Shown here in pieces: positions 56,451 through 64,000 of a DNA stretch of 64,000 nucleotides. Source of the DNA: Antrihabitans cavernicola (GTDB lineage: Bacteria > Actinomycetota > Actinomycetes > Mycobacteriales > Mycobacteriaceae); assembly GCF_008297975.1 (NCBI RefSeq), contig NZ_VLNY01000014.1, positions 51,345 through 115,344 of the forward strand, in the 5' to 3' direction. Made by a program: the position numbers and the translations under genes. The notes beneath the pieces are model-generated. The model had not been told where the DNA came from and did no database searches. It saw nothing but the letters and a program-made list of their open reading frames with translations. Position 1 is the stretch's first letter, and each line of letters opens with the position of its first letter.

Positions 56451-57598
56451 TCCGTGTACCCCAATATCCTTGCCGTCCAGTCGGCGAGCGGCTCGCTTGC
56501 GCCGCCGCCGATTCGGAAAACTCGTGAATCCCGGTAGTGGCGTTCGACTTCGGTCTCCCGCATGAAACCTGTGCTGCCGTGCAGCTGCGCCGCCTGGTCG
56601 ACCACGTACGAGCAGGCGTCCGCGGCTGCAATCTTCGCCATACACGTCTCGGCGACGGGCTGCTCACCCGCCACGAAGCGCGCGGTGATGCTGCGACTGT
56701 AGGTGCGGGACAGTTCGATTCGCTGCCGCATCTCGACCAGTCGGTGCTGCACCGCCTGCCGCGAGATGAGCGGCCTGCCGAACGTGACGCGTGACTTCGT
56801 GTGTGCGACGGTGAGGTCCAGGCAGCGTTGCGCGACCGCAGCAGCCTGGTGGGCCAGCGACAAGCGTTCCGACATCAGCTGAAACATCAGCAGCGCGAAG
56901 CCGCCGTTCTCGGGGCCGACCAGGTTCTCGACCGGAACGCGGCAGTCCTCGAACACCAACTCGGCGGTGTCCGAACACAGCCAGCCCATCTTGTCGAGCT
57001 TGCGCGATACGGTGAAACCGAGTGTGCCTGCCTCGATCACCAGGATCGAAAGGCCTTGCGCGCCCGCATCACCGGTGCGCACCAGCGTCGTCACGAAGTC
57101 GGCGCGTGCGCCCGAGGTGATGAACATCTTCGCCCCGTTGACGACGTAGTGGTCGCCGTCCCTACGCGCGGTCGTGCGAGTGGCCGGTAGGTCCGATCCG
57201 ATATCGGCCTCGGTCACACCGAGCGAACCGATCTTCTCGCCCAACAGGGCCGGTTTCACGAAGCGCTCGATCTGATCCGGCGTACCCAGCTTGACCATGT
57301 GCGGCAACGACACCGAATGCGTGAACAGCCCCGCGAGCAACCCGGCCGATGCACCGCCGGCGACCAGCCCTTCGACCAACGCGGTGTAGTCGACGAAATC
57401 GCCGCCCTCACCGCCGACAGCCTCCGGATAGCCAACGCCGAGGAGTCCGGCCGCTGCCGCCGTCTTCGACAGCTCGCGTGGAATGAGGCCGTCGCGTTCC
57501 CAGTCGTCGAGATGCGGCGCGATCTCGCGTTCGGCGAAACGACGACCGGTATCGCGAAGCGCCTGTCGCTCTTCGGTTTCGAACGGATCGCCGGTCAT
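56447..57598 (-). CDS. Acyl-CoA dehydrogenase (AtuD-like, first copy)
   Basis: 383 aa. ACAD fold with LGVTEADIGSDLPATRTTA (an atypical T-E-x-x-x-G-S-D loop), YVVNGAKMFITSGARADF, and C-terminal QLHGSTGFMRETEVERHYRDSRV, shortened here to its conserved GSTGFMRE core. Probable oxidation of a methyl-branched acyl-CoA. Sits between AtuA and the biotin carboxylase with ATGA overlaps at both ends. Confidence 0.9.
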   Translation of the reverse strand: MTGDPFETEERQALRDTGRRFAEREIAPHLDDWERDGLIPRELSKTAAAAGLLGVGYPEAVGGEGGDFVDYTALVEGLVAGGASAGLLAGLFTHSVSLPHMVKLGTPDQIERFVKPALLGEKIGSLGVTEADIGSDLPATRTTARRDGDHYVVNGAKMFITSGARADFVTTLVRTGDAGAQGLSILVIEAGTLGFTVSRKLDKMGWLCSDTAELVFEDCRVPVENLVGPENGGFALLMFQLMSERLSLAHQAAAVAQRCLDLTVAHTKSRVTFGRPLISRQAVQHRLVEMRQRIELSRTYSRSITARFVAGEQPVAETCMAKIAAADACSYVVDQAAQLHGSTGFMRETEVERHYRDSRVFRIGGGASEPLADWTARILGYTE

Positions 57599-59550
57599 TC
57601 GGTGTCCTTGTCCGCGGCCTCCGGATCGGCGGCGATCCGGACCAGCACATCGTCGGCGGCGAACTGCTGTCCGGTCGGTGCGACCTCGGTGACGACGCCC
57701 GCGATGTCGGCGCGCACGGGCCGCTCCATCTTCATCGCCTCGAGGACGAGCAGTTGATCGCCGACCTCGACGGTGTCACCGACCTTCACCAGCACCGCCG
57801 TGACAGTTCCGTGCATGGATGCGGTCAACACACCGCTGCCGGCGAGCTCGGCCGACGCTGGTGGATCGAGCAGGGTGTCGCGCAGGTCGAGATCCAGGTC
57901 TTCGAATGCGATGACCACGCGGTCGGGTTCCGGTGTGATGCCAAACGCGTCGACGGCTACCCCGTCGACCGTCAACCGGTCGCCGATGACAACCTGATGC
58001 ACTGCGTCGTCGACGGTCACCGTCAGCCCGGCGGGGTCGCGGAACAGGTGTAAGTCCCTGCCGCCCAAGCGCATTGCCGAGATCATGCCCGCGGCGCTGG
58101 TCCAGCCCGCGAGCCCGGGTGAACGGACGGCGGCGACGCGTTCGCGCTCGCGATGCAACCACCCTGCCGCAACTGCAATGTGGCGCGAACTCGGGGTTCG
58201 TGCGCCCGTGAAGTCGTTCTCGTCCAGAAACGCGGTTGTGGCCTCCCCAGTGCCGAATTGGGGGTGCCGCAACACGTCGACGAGGAACCCGCGGTTCGTC
58301 GTCAACCCCAGCACGCGAGTGCGCTCGAGGGCGCCGATCAGTCGACGACGTGCTTCGTCACGATCCCGGCCGTAGGCGATGATCTTGGCCAGCATCGGGT
58401 CGTAGTTGCTGCCGACGACGCTGCCGGTCTGGATGCCGGAGTCCACCCGGACACCCTCGCCGGTCGGCGCCTCCCAAGCGGTGACCGTTCCGGTCACCGG
58501 CAGGTAGTCGTTGGCGGGATCCTCGGCGTAGAGCCGTACTTCGATAGCGTGCCCGGTGAGCCGAACCTCGTCCTGCTCGATCCGCAGGTGCTCGCCCTGG
58601 GCGATCCGCAGCTGCCAGTCGACCAGGTCGAGGCCGGTGACGAACTCGGTCACCGGATGCTCGACCTGCAGCCGAGTATTCATCTCCAGGAACGAGAACT
58701 CACCATCGACCCCGAGCAGGAATTCGACGGTGCCCGCACCGATGTAGCCGATACTCTGCGCGGCGGTCACGGCGGCGTCGGACATCTTCTGCCGCAACTC
58801 CGGCGTCATCACGGGGCTCGGCGATTCCTCGACCACCTTCTGGTGGCGGCGCTGAATGGAACAGTCGCGCTCGCCGAGGGCGATCACGTGGCCGTGCTCG
58901 TCGCCGAGCACCTGGATTTCCACGTGGCGAGGCCCCAACAGCGCCCGCTCGAGCAGCAGCACGTCGGATCCGAATGCCGACAACGCTTCCCGCCGTGCCG
59001 ACGTGATGGCACCGGCGACATCAGCTGGATCGGTGACCAGACGCATGCCCTTGCCACCACCGCCCGCCGATGCCTTGACCATCAGCGGAACGCCGATGCG
59101 CTCGGCCTCAACGAGCAGTCGCTCGTCGCTCTGCTCGACTCCCTGATAGCCGGGCAGCATTGGCACGCCCGCCTCGTCCATCAGCCGCTTCGAAGCCGCC
59201 TTGTCGCCCATCGCACGAATCGCGTCCGGCGTCGGTCCGATGAACACGATGCCGGCGTCCGCACATGCCTGCGCGAAGTCGGCGCGCTCGGAAAGGAATC
59301 CGTAACCGGGATGGATCGCTTGCGCACCACTGCGTTTCGCGGCGTCGAGCAGCTTGTCCGCGTCGAGATAGGACTCCCGGGCCGGTGCCGCACCGATGTG
59401 TACCGCGGTGTCTGCGGCGCGGACGTGGGGCGCATCGACGTCCGCATCGGAGTACACCGCGACCGTTCGGTACCCCTGCGCTTTCGCCGTGCGAATCACC
59501 CGAACCGCGATCTCGCCGCGGTTCGCGATCAGAACTGTATCGAATCTCAT
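57595..59550 (-). CDS. Acyl-CoA carboxylase biotin-carrying alpha subunit (AtuF/LiuD-like)
   Basis: 651 aa. Biotin carboxylase domain: VLIANRGEIAVRVIRTAK at the start, HPGYGFLSE, ATP-grasp loop KASAGGGGKGMR (about residues 160-171), RDCSIQRRHQKVVEE and FLEMNTRLQVEHPVTE. After a linker comes the biotinyl domain with EAMKME (biotin-lysine about 607). It carboxylates its own biotin and passes CO2 to the beta subunit encoded upstream. Substrate is likely a 3-methyl-enoyl-CoA (geranyl- or methylcrotonyl-CoA) given the operon. Start ATG 59550 overlaps the hydratase stop. Confidence 0.92.
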   Translation of the reverse strand: MRFDTVLIANRGEIAVRVIRTAKAQGYRTVAVYSDADVDAPHVRAADTAVHIGAAPARESYLDADKLLDAAKRSGAQAIHPGYGFLSERADFAQACADAGIVFIGPTPDAIRAMGDKAASKRLMDEAGVPMLPGYQGVEQSDERLLVEAERIGVPLMVKASAGGGGKGMRLVTDPADVAGAITSARREALSAFGSDVLLLERALLGPRHVEIQVLGDEHGHVIALGERDCSIQRRHQKVVEESPSPVMTPELRQKMSDAAVTAAQSIGYIGAGTVEFLLGVDGEFSFLEMNTRLQVEHPVTEFVTGLDLVDWQLRIAQGEHLRIEQDEVRLTGHAIEVRLYAEDPANDYLPVTGTVTAWEAPTGEGVRVDSGIQTGSVVGSNYDPMLAKIIAYGRDRDEARRRLIGALERTRVLGLTTNRGFLVDVLRHPQFGTGEATTAFLDENDFTGARTPSSRHIAVAAGWLHRERERVAAVRSPGLAGWTSAAGMISAMRLGGRDLHLFRDPAGLTVTVDDAVHQVVIGDRLTVDGVAVDAFGITPEPDRVVIAFEDLDLDLRDTLLDPPASAELAGSGVLTASMHGTVTAVLVKVGDTVEVGDQLLVLEAMKMERPVRADIAGVVTEVAPTGQQFAADDVLVRIAADPEAADKDTE

Positions 59551-60386
59551 ACTGTCCGCGTCCCTTTCCCCGTCGCTTCGCTCGCCCCGGTCACCCATTC
59601 CGGATCACGTTTGCCGAGGAACGACGCAACACCCTCGCGCGCCTCGTCGCCGAGCATGATCTGTGCAAACCGCTGCGCCGCGTGATCGAGCATTTCCTCG
59701 CGCGGCGTCGCAAGCGCGGCGTGCGCAAGCTCTTTGGTGAGCGCGTTGGCCTCGGGTGCGCAACGCAGAACCTGGTTCACGACGCGCGTGACCGCCTCGT
59801 CGAGGGCGGCGCTGTCCGCGACCACCTCGTCGACGAGATTCAATCGTCGGGCCGCGTCGGCGTCGAACACCATCGACGTCAGCATCAGACGTCGCGCGTT
59901 GTGCAGGCCGATGCGGTCGATGACGTACGGCGAGATCTGTGCCGGCGTGAGACCGAGTTTGGTCTCGGTGAGCGCGAACCGGGTACCCGCGGTCGCGATC
60001 GTGATGTCGGCGATCGCCGCCAGGCCCATCCCACCGGCCATCGCGGCACCTTCGACCGCGGCGATCACGGCGACCGGTAACCGGTCCCACGCGGCGAGCA
60101 CTCTTCCGTAGCTGCGGTTCACCGCCTCGATCTGCGCCGGGTCCGGTGCATCGCCCTGGAAGATGTCACGGAACATCTTCAGATCGCCGCCCGCACAGAA
60201 CACACCGCCGGCGCCACGGAGCACGACCGCGCGCAACCCAGCCTTCTCGACATACTGCGCGATCTGGTTCAGACCGTCGATCACCGCGGCCGACAACGCA
60301 TTCCGCTGATCCGGACGGTTCAGGGTGACGTAGAGCACCCGCGCACGCTCTTCGACGAGCACGCCATCAAGTTCCTGTAGGCGCAT
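59547..60386 (-). CDS. Enoyl-CoA hydratase/isomerase (AtuE-like)
   Basis: 279 aa crotonase fold. VTLNRPDQRNALSAAVIDGL, oxyanion-hole loop GGVFCAGGDLKMFRD (residues about 63-77) and AAVEGAAMAGGMGLAAIADITIA are typical. In the atu pathway AtuE hydrates isohexenyl-glutaconyl-CoA, in liu the 3-methylglutaconyl-CoA. The position between the two carboxylase subunit genes supports acting on the carboxylated product. ATG 60386 follows the beta-subunit stop by 7 bases. Confidence 0.88.
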   Translation of the reverse strand: MRLQELDGVLVEERARVLYVTLNRPDQRNALSAAVIDGLNQIAQYVEKAGLRAVVLRGAGGVFCAGGDLKMFRDIFQGDAPDPAQIEAVNRSYGRVLAAWDRLPVAVIAAVEGAAMAGGMGLAAIADITIATAGTRFALTETKLGLTPAQISPYVIDRIGLHNARRLMLTSMVFDADAARRLNLVDEVVADSAALDEAVTRVVNQVLRCAPEANALTKELAHAALATPREEMLDHAAQRFAQIMLGDEAREGVASFLGKRDPEWVTGASEATGKGTRTV

Positions 60387-60393
60387 TTTCCGC

Positions 60394-62084
60394 TCACATC
60401 CTGGCCACGCCGAAGCTGACCGGTCGAGGGGCGAGTTGCTCTGCTTCGGCAGCCGTCGCGAGCACGAACCCGAGCACGCTGCGGGTGTCACGCGGGTCGA
60501 TGACGCCGTCGTCGATGCCGCGGCCGGATACATAGAACGCGTCCGCTTGCCGGTCGAGGAGTTCGGTCACCTCGCGCTCCTTGGCCTCGAACACCTCTGC
60601 GGGCACGTCGACGCCTCGGCGCTTCGCCGCCGCTTCACCGACGATCCGCATCGTCATGCCCGCCTGTTCCGGGCCCATCAGGCCGATCCGGGCGTTCGGC
60701 CAGCCGAACAGGAACCGGGGACCGTAGCCGCGTCCGCACATGCCGTAGTTACCGGCGCCGTCCTGGCACCGATCATGAAGGTGAACTGCGGGACGGTCGC
60801 GTTCGACACCGCCTGAATCATCTTGGAGCCGTGCTTGATCATGCCGGCGCGCTCGTAGGCGGTGCCGACCATGAAGCCGGTCGTGTTCTGCAAGTACGTG
60901 ATAGGCGTACCCACCTGGCAGCAGTGCTGGATGAAGTGGGCGGCCTTGGTCGCGCCTTCGTTGTCGATCGGTCCGTTGTTGCCGATGACCGCGACCGGAC
61001 GACCGTGCACCTCACCCTCGACGCACACCGTCTGCGCACCGTAGCGACCCTTGAAATCGGCGATATCCGATCCGTCTACCAATCGCGCGATAACCTCATG
61101 CACGTCGTAGGGCTGCCGATAATCCATCGGTACGACGCCGGCAATGTCGTCCGGATCCAACGCCGGATCGGCGAAACCCGCCGCGGCTGGGCGTAATTGG
61201 CCCGACCCCCAGGCAGTGCGGGCGACCGCCTCGCGAACCAGCCGGATCGCGTCGGCGTCGTCCTCGGCCAGGTATTCGACCAGCCCGGAGACTTCGGCGT
61301 GCATCTGCGCGCCGCCGAGATTCTCGTCGTTAGCGATCTCGCCGGTAGCGGCTTTCAGCAGCGGCGGTCCGGCCAGGAATGCCTTACCGCGGCCCTTGAC
61401 GCCGATCACGACATCCGACAGGCCCGGCATGTATGCCCCGCCGGCAGTCGAGGAGCCGTGCAGCACAGTGATCACCGGCAGCCCTGCGGCCGACAGGCGC
61501 GCGAGGTTGGCGAACATCTCCCCGCCGAGCACCCAGCCCTCGACCCGGTAGGACGGGATGTTCGCGCCCGCGCTCTCGACCAGATGGACGAACGGAAGTT
61601 GGTTTTCCATCGCGACCCGCTGGCAGCGCAGGAGTTTCGACAGTGCTGCCGCGGGGAGTGCCCCCGCATTGATGCCCGAGTCGGTGACCACGACCACGCA
61701 CCGCACGCCGGACACGAACCCGATGCCGGCCAGAATGCTCCCGCCGGGAACCGACGTCTCGCGATCGACGTCTGCGTGACCGTTCTCCGACATCGCAAAG
61801 CCGATCAGGTTCTGCAACTCGAGGTAGGGCGCACCCGCATCGAGCAGACGCGCCAGCCGCTCACGCGGGAGCAATTGCTTTCGCGTGGCGAACCGCTCGG
61901 CAGAACGCTCGGACGCCGTGCGGGCACGCCGCTCCAACGCACGGATCTCGTCCACCATCGCGAGCATCCCGTCGCGGTTGGTACGGAACTCCTCGCCACT
62001 GGCGACAACTCGACTCCGAAACACCGACACGTGACTCGTCCCATCGTTCTGAACGGCACTCAGCGTTTTCTGAGCGTCACTCAT
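60394..62084 (-). pseudogene. Acyl-CoA carboxylase carboxyltransferase beta subunit (AtuC-like), one-base frameshift
   Basis: The first frame (ATG 62084) covers most of the carboxyltransferase: PRERLARLLDAGAPYLEL, VVTDSGINAGALPAAALSK, GSSTAGGAYMPGLSDVVIGV and QNTTGFMVGTAYERAGMIKHG. At the AT...GAGNYGMCGR active-site stretch the frame breaks: after FMIGA one base is missing at about 60763-60764, and the family sequence resumes in another frame as GAGNYGMCGRGYGPRFLFGW, running on to VSFGVARM and a stop at 60394. Restoring one base gives 563 aa, the normal length. It may be a recent mutation or a sequencing error. It is the first gene of the operon, facing a TetR gene. Confidence 0.85.
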
Positions 62085-62105
62085 GACAGAGCAGTGCCAC
62101 ACTCA

Positions 62106-62152
62106 GGAAGTCAAGCAAGCTGGACTATAAACCGCCTTCTTGCAATACTTCC
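62106..62152. promoter_or_regulatory. Large dyad between the carboxylase operon and the TetR gene
   Basis: GGAAGT-CAA-GCAAG and CTTGC-AAT-ACTTCC are arranged symmetrically around a 19-base centre that contains TATAAA (62128-62131 region). Identical 3-base spacing in both arms makes this a convincing operator for the divergent TetR protein, overlapping both promoters in a 72-bp gap. Confidence 0.6.
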
Positions 62153-62156
62153 CAGT

Positions 62157-62834
62157 GTGAGCAGCACTCAGTTCGACATCAGATCGAAGGGCGACCGGAC
62201 CAGGGACGCCATCCGCGCCGCCGCCGACGAGTGCTTCCGCGAGTTCGGCTTCGATGCCACCGGCGCAGAGATCGCTCGGCGCGCCGGCGTCGTCGAAGGC
62301 ACCGTGTTCCTGCACTACCGCAACAAGGTCGGACTGCTCGCCGCCGTCACACGCGACTTCTACGACCTGTTGCAGGTGGAAGCCGATGCAGCGCTCGCAG
62401 TCCCGGCCGAACCGGTCGAGAAGTTCCGTCGCCTCGTCGACGGCTGGGCTTTACGAATGGAAACCGACTGGGACCTGATCGCGGTCTTCGTTCAGCGCGC
62501 ACAGATCGCACCTGACTCCGAGATCGCCGATGTCGTCCGGGAGTGCAGCCGCCGCTACACCCGGCTCTACGTCAGTGCGATCGACGAACTGAAGGCCGCG
62601 CGCCTGGTCGCCCCCGAGATGCCGTCCGCGCTGATCCGCGACGTGATTTTCGGATCCCTCGAACACACGGCGCGAGGTCGCATTGCTGCGGGAAAGCCGG
62701 TCCGCACCCGCGCGGTGGCAGCCCAGGTGATCGATCTCCTGCTCGCGGGTGCGGCTCCCCCGGCCGAGCGCGACGACCGGTTCGCGGCCATCGAGGCGAA
62801 GTTGGACGAAGTACTTGCCAAGGTCACGCCGTAG
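62157..62834 (+). CDS. TetR-family regulator (AtuR-like)
   Basis: 225 aa. N-terminal HTH (about residues 12-58; RDAIRAAADECFREFGFDAT then AEIARRAGVVEGTVFLHYRNK) is canonical TetR, and the remaining helical domain would bind an acyl-CoA or terpenoid ligand. It is divergent from the atu-like operon, the usual place for its repressor (AtuR in Pseudomonas). GTG 62157 fixes the frame; the long open frame upstream lies antisense to the carboxyltransferase gene and is not coding. Confidence 0.88.
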   Translation: MSSTQFDIRSKGDRTRDAIRAAADECFREFGFDATGAEIARRAGVVEGTVFLHYRNKVGLLAAVTRDFYDLLQVEADAALAVPAEPVEKFRRLVDGWALRMETDWDLIAVFVQRAQIAPDSEIADVVRECSRRYTRLYVSAIDELKAARLVAPEMPSALIRDVIFGSLEHTARGRIAAGKPVRTRAVAAQVIDLLLAGAAPPAERDDRFAAIEAKLDEVLAKVTP

Positions 62835-63141
62835 CGAGTGACATGCAGTCTCCGTGTCGATACCGTTCGAAGGGTCAGAGGTCGAGCAATAGCGACGACC
62901 GGGCGGCGCGAGAGACGCAGGTCAGCGTGTGATCGACACGTTCTAAATCCGGCATCGACGGTCGCGGTTATCGACCGCTCCGTCGTACCACAAGCCGTTA
63001 GCGTGAACCCCGGCGCATTGTCGGGCTATGAAGTACCGCAAGGACTTCCGCTGACGCGGTGTCGGCCAGGCACGCCGCTGCCAGCACGTCGAAGCTCGAC
63101 AGCATCGACGCTGACAGCGACTGCGACACCGGACCGAATTC
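62835..63141. other. 307-bp stretch without an intact gene
   Basis: Between the TetR stop and the integrase remnant I see only short frames that change strand and frame without any family match. The stretch at about 63026 (MKYRKDFR then a stop) may be further recombinase debris, but this is weak. Confidence 0.3.
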
Positions 63142-63420
63142 ATGACCGCGAAGATAGGCGATACCACCGACAGATTCCGCGTCGTGCCCCGCCATCTCAT
63201 GTTGCGCCCAGATCTGCGCCACACCGGTCTCACCTGGATGGCGGACGCCGACGTGCCAGTACACCACCTGCAGAAGATTGCCGCGGTGGCACTGTCGGTC
63301 GCGGCGGCGGTCCGGCCACGCCGGCCTGACTACGACCCAGCGATACCTACACCCGAGCCAACAGTCCGTCGCGGACGCTCGTCAACTGCTGTCGAACTAC
63401 CTGCGGTTCCGCGTGGTCCC
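63142..63420 (+). pseudogene. Tyrosine recombinase (phage integrase) C-terminal remnant
   Basis: One frame gives DLRHTGLTWMADADVPVHHLQKIA, carrying the catalytic Arg-His box of tyrosine recombinases (split here as DLRHTG and HHLQKIA). After a short interruption the family pattern returns in another frame as GLTTTQRYLHP with the catalytic Tyr, followed by SQQSVADARQLLSNYLRF. The two pieces align in order on the plus strand, so a deletion or insertion of about 30 bases broke the gene. The 5' part with the core-binding domain is gone. It ends about 40 bp from the 3' end of a tRNA-Pro gene. Confidence 0.75.
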
Positions 63421-63461
63421 GCGCTGCGGGTTGTCTAACGATGAAAACACTATCTCTGACC

Positions 63462-63538
<77 letters not shown>

Positions 63539-63685
63539 TTCCACGTCCGCATGCGAACGCTCGATGAGATTACAACAGTGTGCGCCGTTTGAGCCAATCA
63601 CATACCTACGACACTGTTCCCTGGACTTCTCGAACCGGCGGGCGTACAGCCAATACAGCTCTGCTGCAGCAGCTTTCCCTTGTTA

Positions 63686-63701
63686 TCGAACACTAGTTCG
63701 A
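63686..63701. promoter_or_regulatory. SOS box (LexA site)
   Basis: TCGAAC-ACTA-GTTCGA is a perfect match to the actinobacterial LexA consensus TCGAAC-N4-GTTCGA. It lies 13 bp before the ATG of the DUF222 gene. Several 13E12-type DUF222/HNH genes in mycobacteria are damage-induced, so this is in character. Confidence 0.88.
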
Positions 63702-63714
63702 GTATCATTGGGGC

Positions 63715-63877
63715 ATGTTCGATGGGGGATTCATTCCAGGGGATTTGACGACGGATTTGCCGTTGTTCGAGGCGTTGTCGTCGGTGGTGGTGCGGGAGAA
63801 CGTGTGTGCGTTCGAGAAGGTCACGATTGCTGCGGAGTTGTGGGATGTGTGGTTCGAGCGTGATGTTGAAGTACCCC
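63715..63877 (+). pseudogene. DUF222-type (13E12-like) gene, interrupted by an IS element
   Basis: The frame starts MFDGGFIPGDLTTDLPLFEA and continues into a helical DUF222 N-terminus (FEKVTIAAELWDVWFERD). Within 55 codons the sequence passes into the end of an insertion sequence at about 63867-63878; the residues after that (YPRFSSYVVAR) come from the element. The rest of the gene would be on the far side of the element, outside the window. Its promoter carries a SOS box. Confidence 0.75.
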
Positions 63878-63888
63878 TGAAGTACCCC
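63867..63888 (+). repeat. Tandem TGAAGTACCCC at the insertion junction
   Basis: The 11-mer TGAAGTACCCC occurs twice in direct succession (63867-63877 and 63878-63888). One copy is probably the end of the inverted repeat of the IS element; the other may be target sequence or a duplicated end. Confidence 0.6.
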
Positions 63889-64000
63889 AGGTTTAGTTCC
63901 TATGTGGTTGCGAGGGCCGGGGTCGGCTGGCTCGCTGGTTGTGAGGTGCCGGTCAAGGTGGCCTCGTACTCGACTGGCGGGACGTAGCCGAGTGATTCAT
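63878..64000 (-). mobile_element. IS3-family insertion sequence, partial (right part beyond window)
   Basis: The element begins with a TG-starting end (TGAAGTACCCCAGGTTTAG) and contains the 3' end of a transposase gene on the minus strand. Its far end and any target duplication are outside the window, so family and boundary are provisional. Confidence 0.7.
63900..64000 (-). CDS. IS3-family transposase, C-terminal end (partial)
   Basis: The minus-strand frame ending at the TAG at 63900 encodes ESLGYVPPVEYEATL then a short tail TGTSQPASQPTPALATT. The H/E-S-L-G-Y-x-x-P-x-E-Y/F-E pattern is the usual end of the OrfB (rve integrase) protein of IS3-type elements. Only about 33 residues are visible. 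Confidence 0.75.
   Translation of the reverse strand, partial: ESLGYVPPVEYEATLTGTSQPASQPTPALATT

Noticed and set aside
52451..62084. Calling the operon leucine degradation (liu)
   Set aside because: AtuA is present, HMG-CoA lyase and isovaleryl-specific features are not visible, and there are two different acyl-CoA dehydrogenases; the call stays atu-like with the caveat stated.
62838..63329. 163-codon plus-strand frame after the TetR gene
   Set aside because: Arg/Pro/Thr-rich with no family pattern; recombinase motifs in the same stretch are in other frames.
63715..63987. 90-codon frame as an intact small protein
   Set aside because: Its second part is translated from the end of an IS element, so it is a chimera of a cut DUF222 gene and the element.

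Overview
The window is high-GC DNA with dense, overlapping operons. It looks like a chromosomal segment of a mycolic-acid actinobacterium, most likely Rhodococcus or a close relative. The left 28 kb keeps the gene neighbourhood of the Mycobacterium tuberculosis Rv1822-Rv1846c region: BlaI and an M56 protease, GuaB1, two CNNM proteins, malate synthase G, a VWA protein, GcvP, ResR-like MerR, bifunctional nuclease, FtsR-like MerR, GarA, GcvH and PgsA2. DUF222/HNH (13E12-type) genes, an actinobacterial SOS box and an IdeR-type iron box point the same way. Family and synteny statements come from memory of these families; no database search was run.

Layout. 1-3429: ferric-siderophore uptake (partial FhuF-like reductase, two FecCD permeases, one ATPase) around an iron box. 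3456-4938: BlaI repressor and membrane metalloprotease with a BlaI-type operator. 5191-8067: two tandem DEAD-box RNA helicases. 8072-13936: DMT exporter, GuaB1-type GMP reductase, two CNNM/CorC proteins and an uncharacterised protein. 13918-18836: an SDR, malate synthase G and a VWA membrane protein closed by a 17-bp-stem terminator. 18946-20213: dead DUF222/HNH gene. 20372-26580 (minus strand): gcvP under a tandem glycine riboswitch, two MerR regulators, nuclease, garA and gcvH. 26735-31999: lipid synthase, SMP-30-like protein, NUDIX hydrolase, and a LysR regulator placed between two class A beta-lactamase-family genes. 31971-40389: recC-recB-recD operon. 40497-44039: a dehydrogenase remnant, alpha/beta hydrolase, DJ-1/PfpI protein, GAF-ANTAR regulator, patatin and a small secreted protein.

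44149-51071 is a disaccharide phosphorolysis locus: ROK regulator, MFS sugar porter, PfkB kinase, GH65 phosphorylase and beta-phosphoglucomutase, with a perfect CRP/GlxR-type site before the porter. The expected flow is import, phosphorolysis to beta-glucose-1-phosphate plus a free acceptor, isomerisation to glucose-6-phosphate, and phosphorylation of the acceptor by the kinase.

51545-62834 is an acyclic-terpene-utilisation (atu)-like catabolic operon: carboxyltransferase, enoyl-CoA hydratase, biotin carboxylase, two acyl-CoA dehydrogenases, AtuA, a truncated FadB-like protein and an enoyl-CoA-reductase-like SDR, divergent from a TetR regulator. It suggests growth on citronellol/geraniol-type or other methyl-branched acids. 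Two of its genes look damaged: a one-base frameshift in the carboxyltransferase and a missing N-terminal half of the FadB-like protein.

The right edge (62835-64000) is a scarred mobile-element zone: an integrase remnant beside a tRNA-Pro(GGG), then an SOS-box-controlled DUF222 gene cut by an IS3-family element that runs off the edge.
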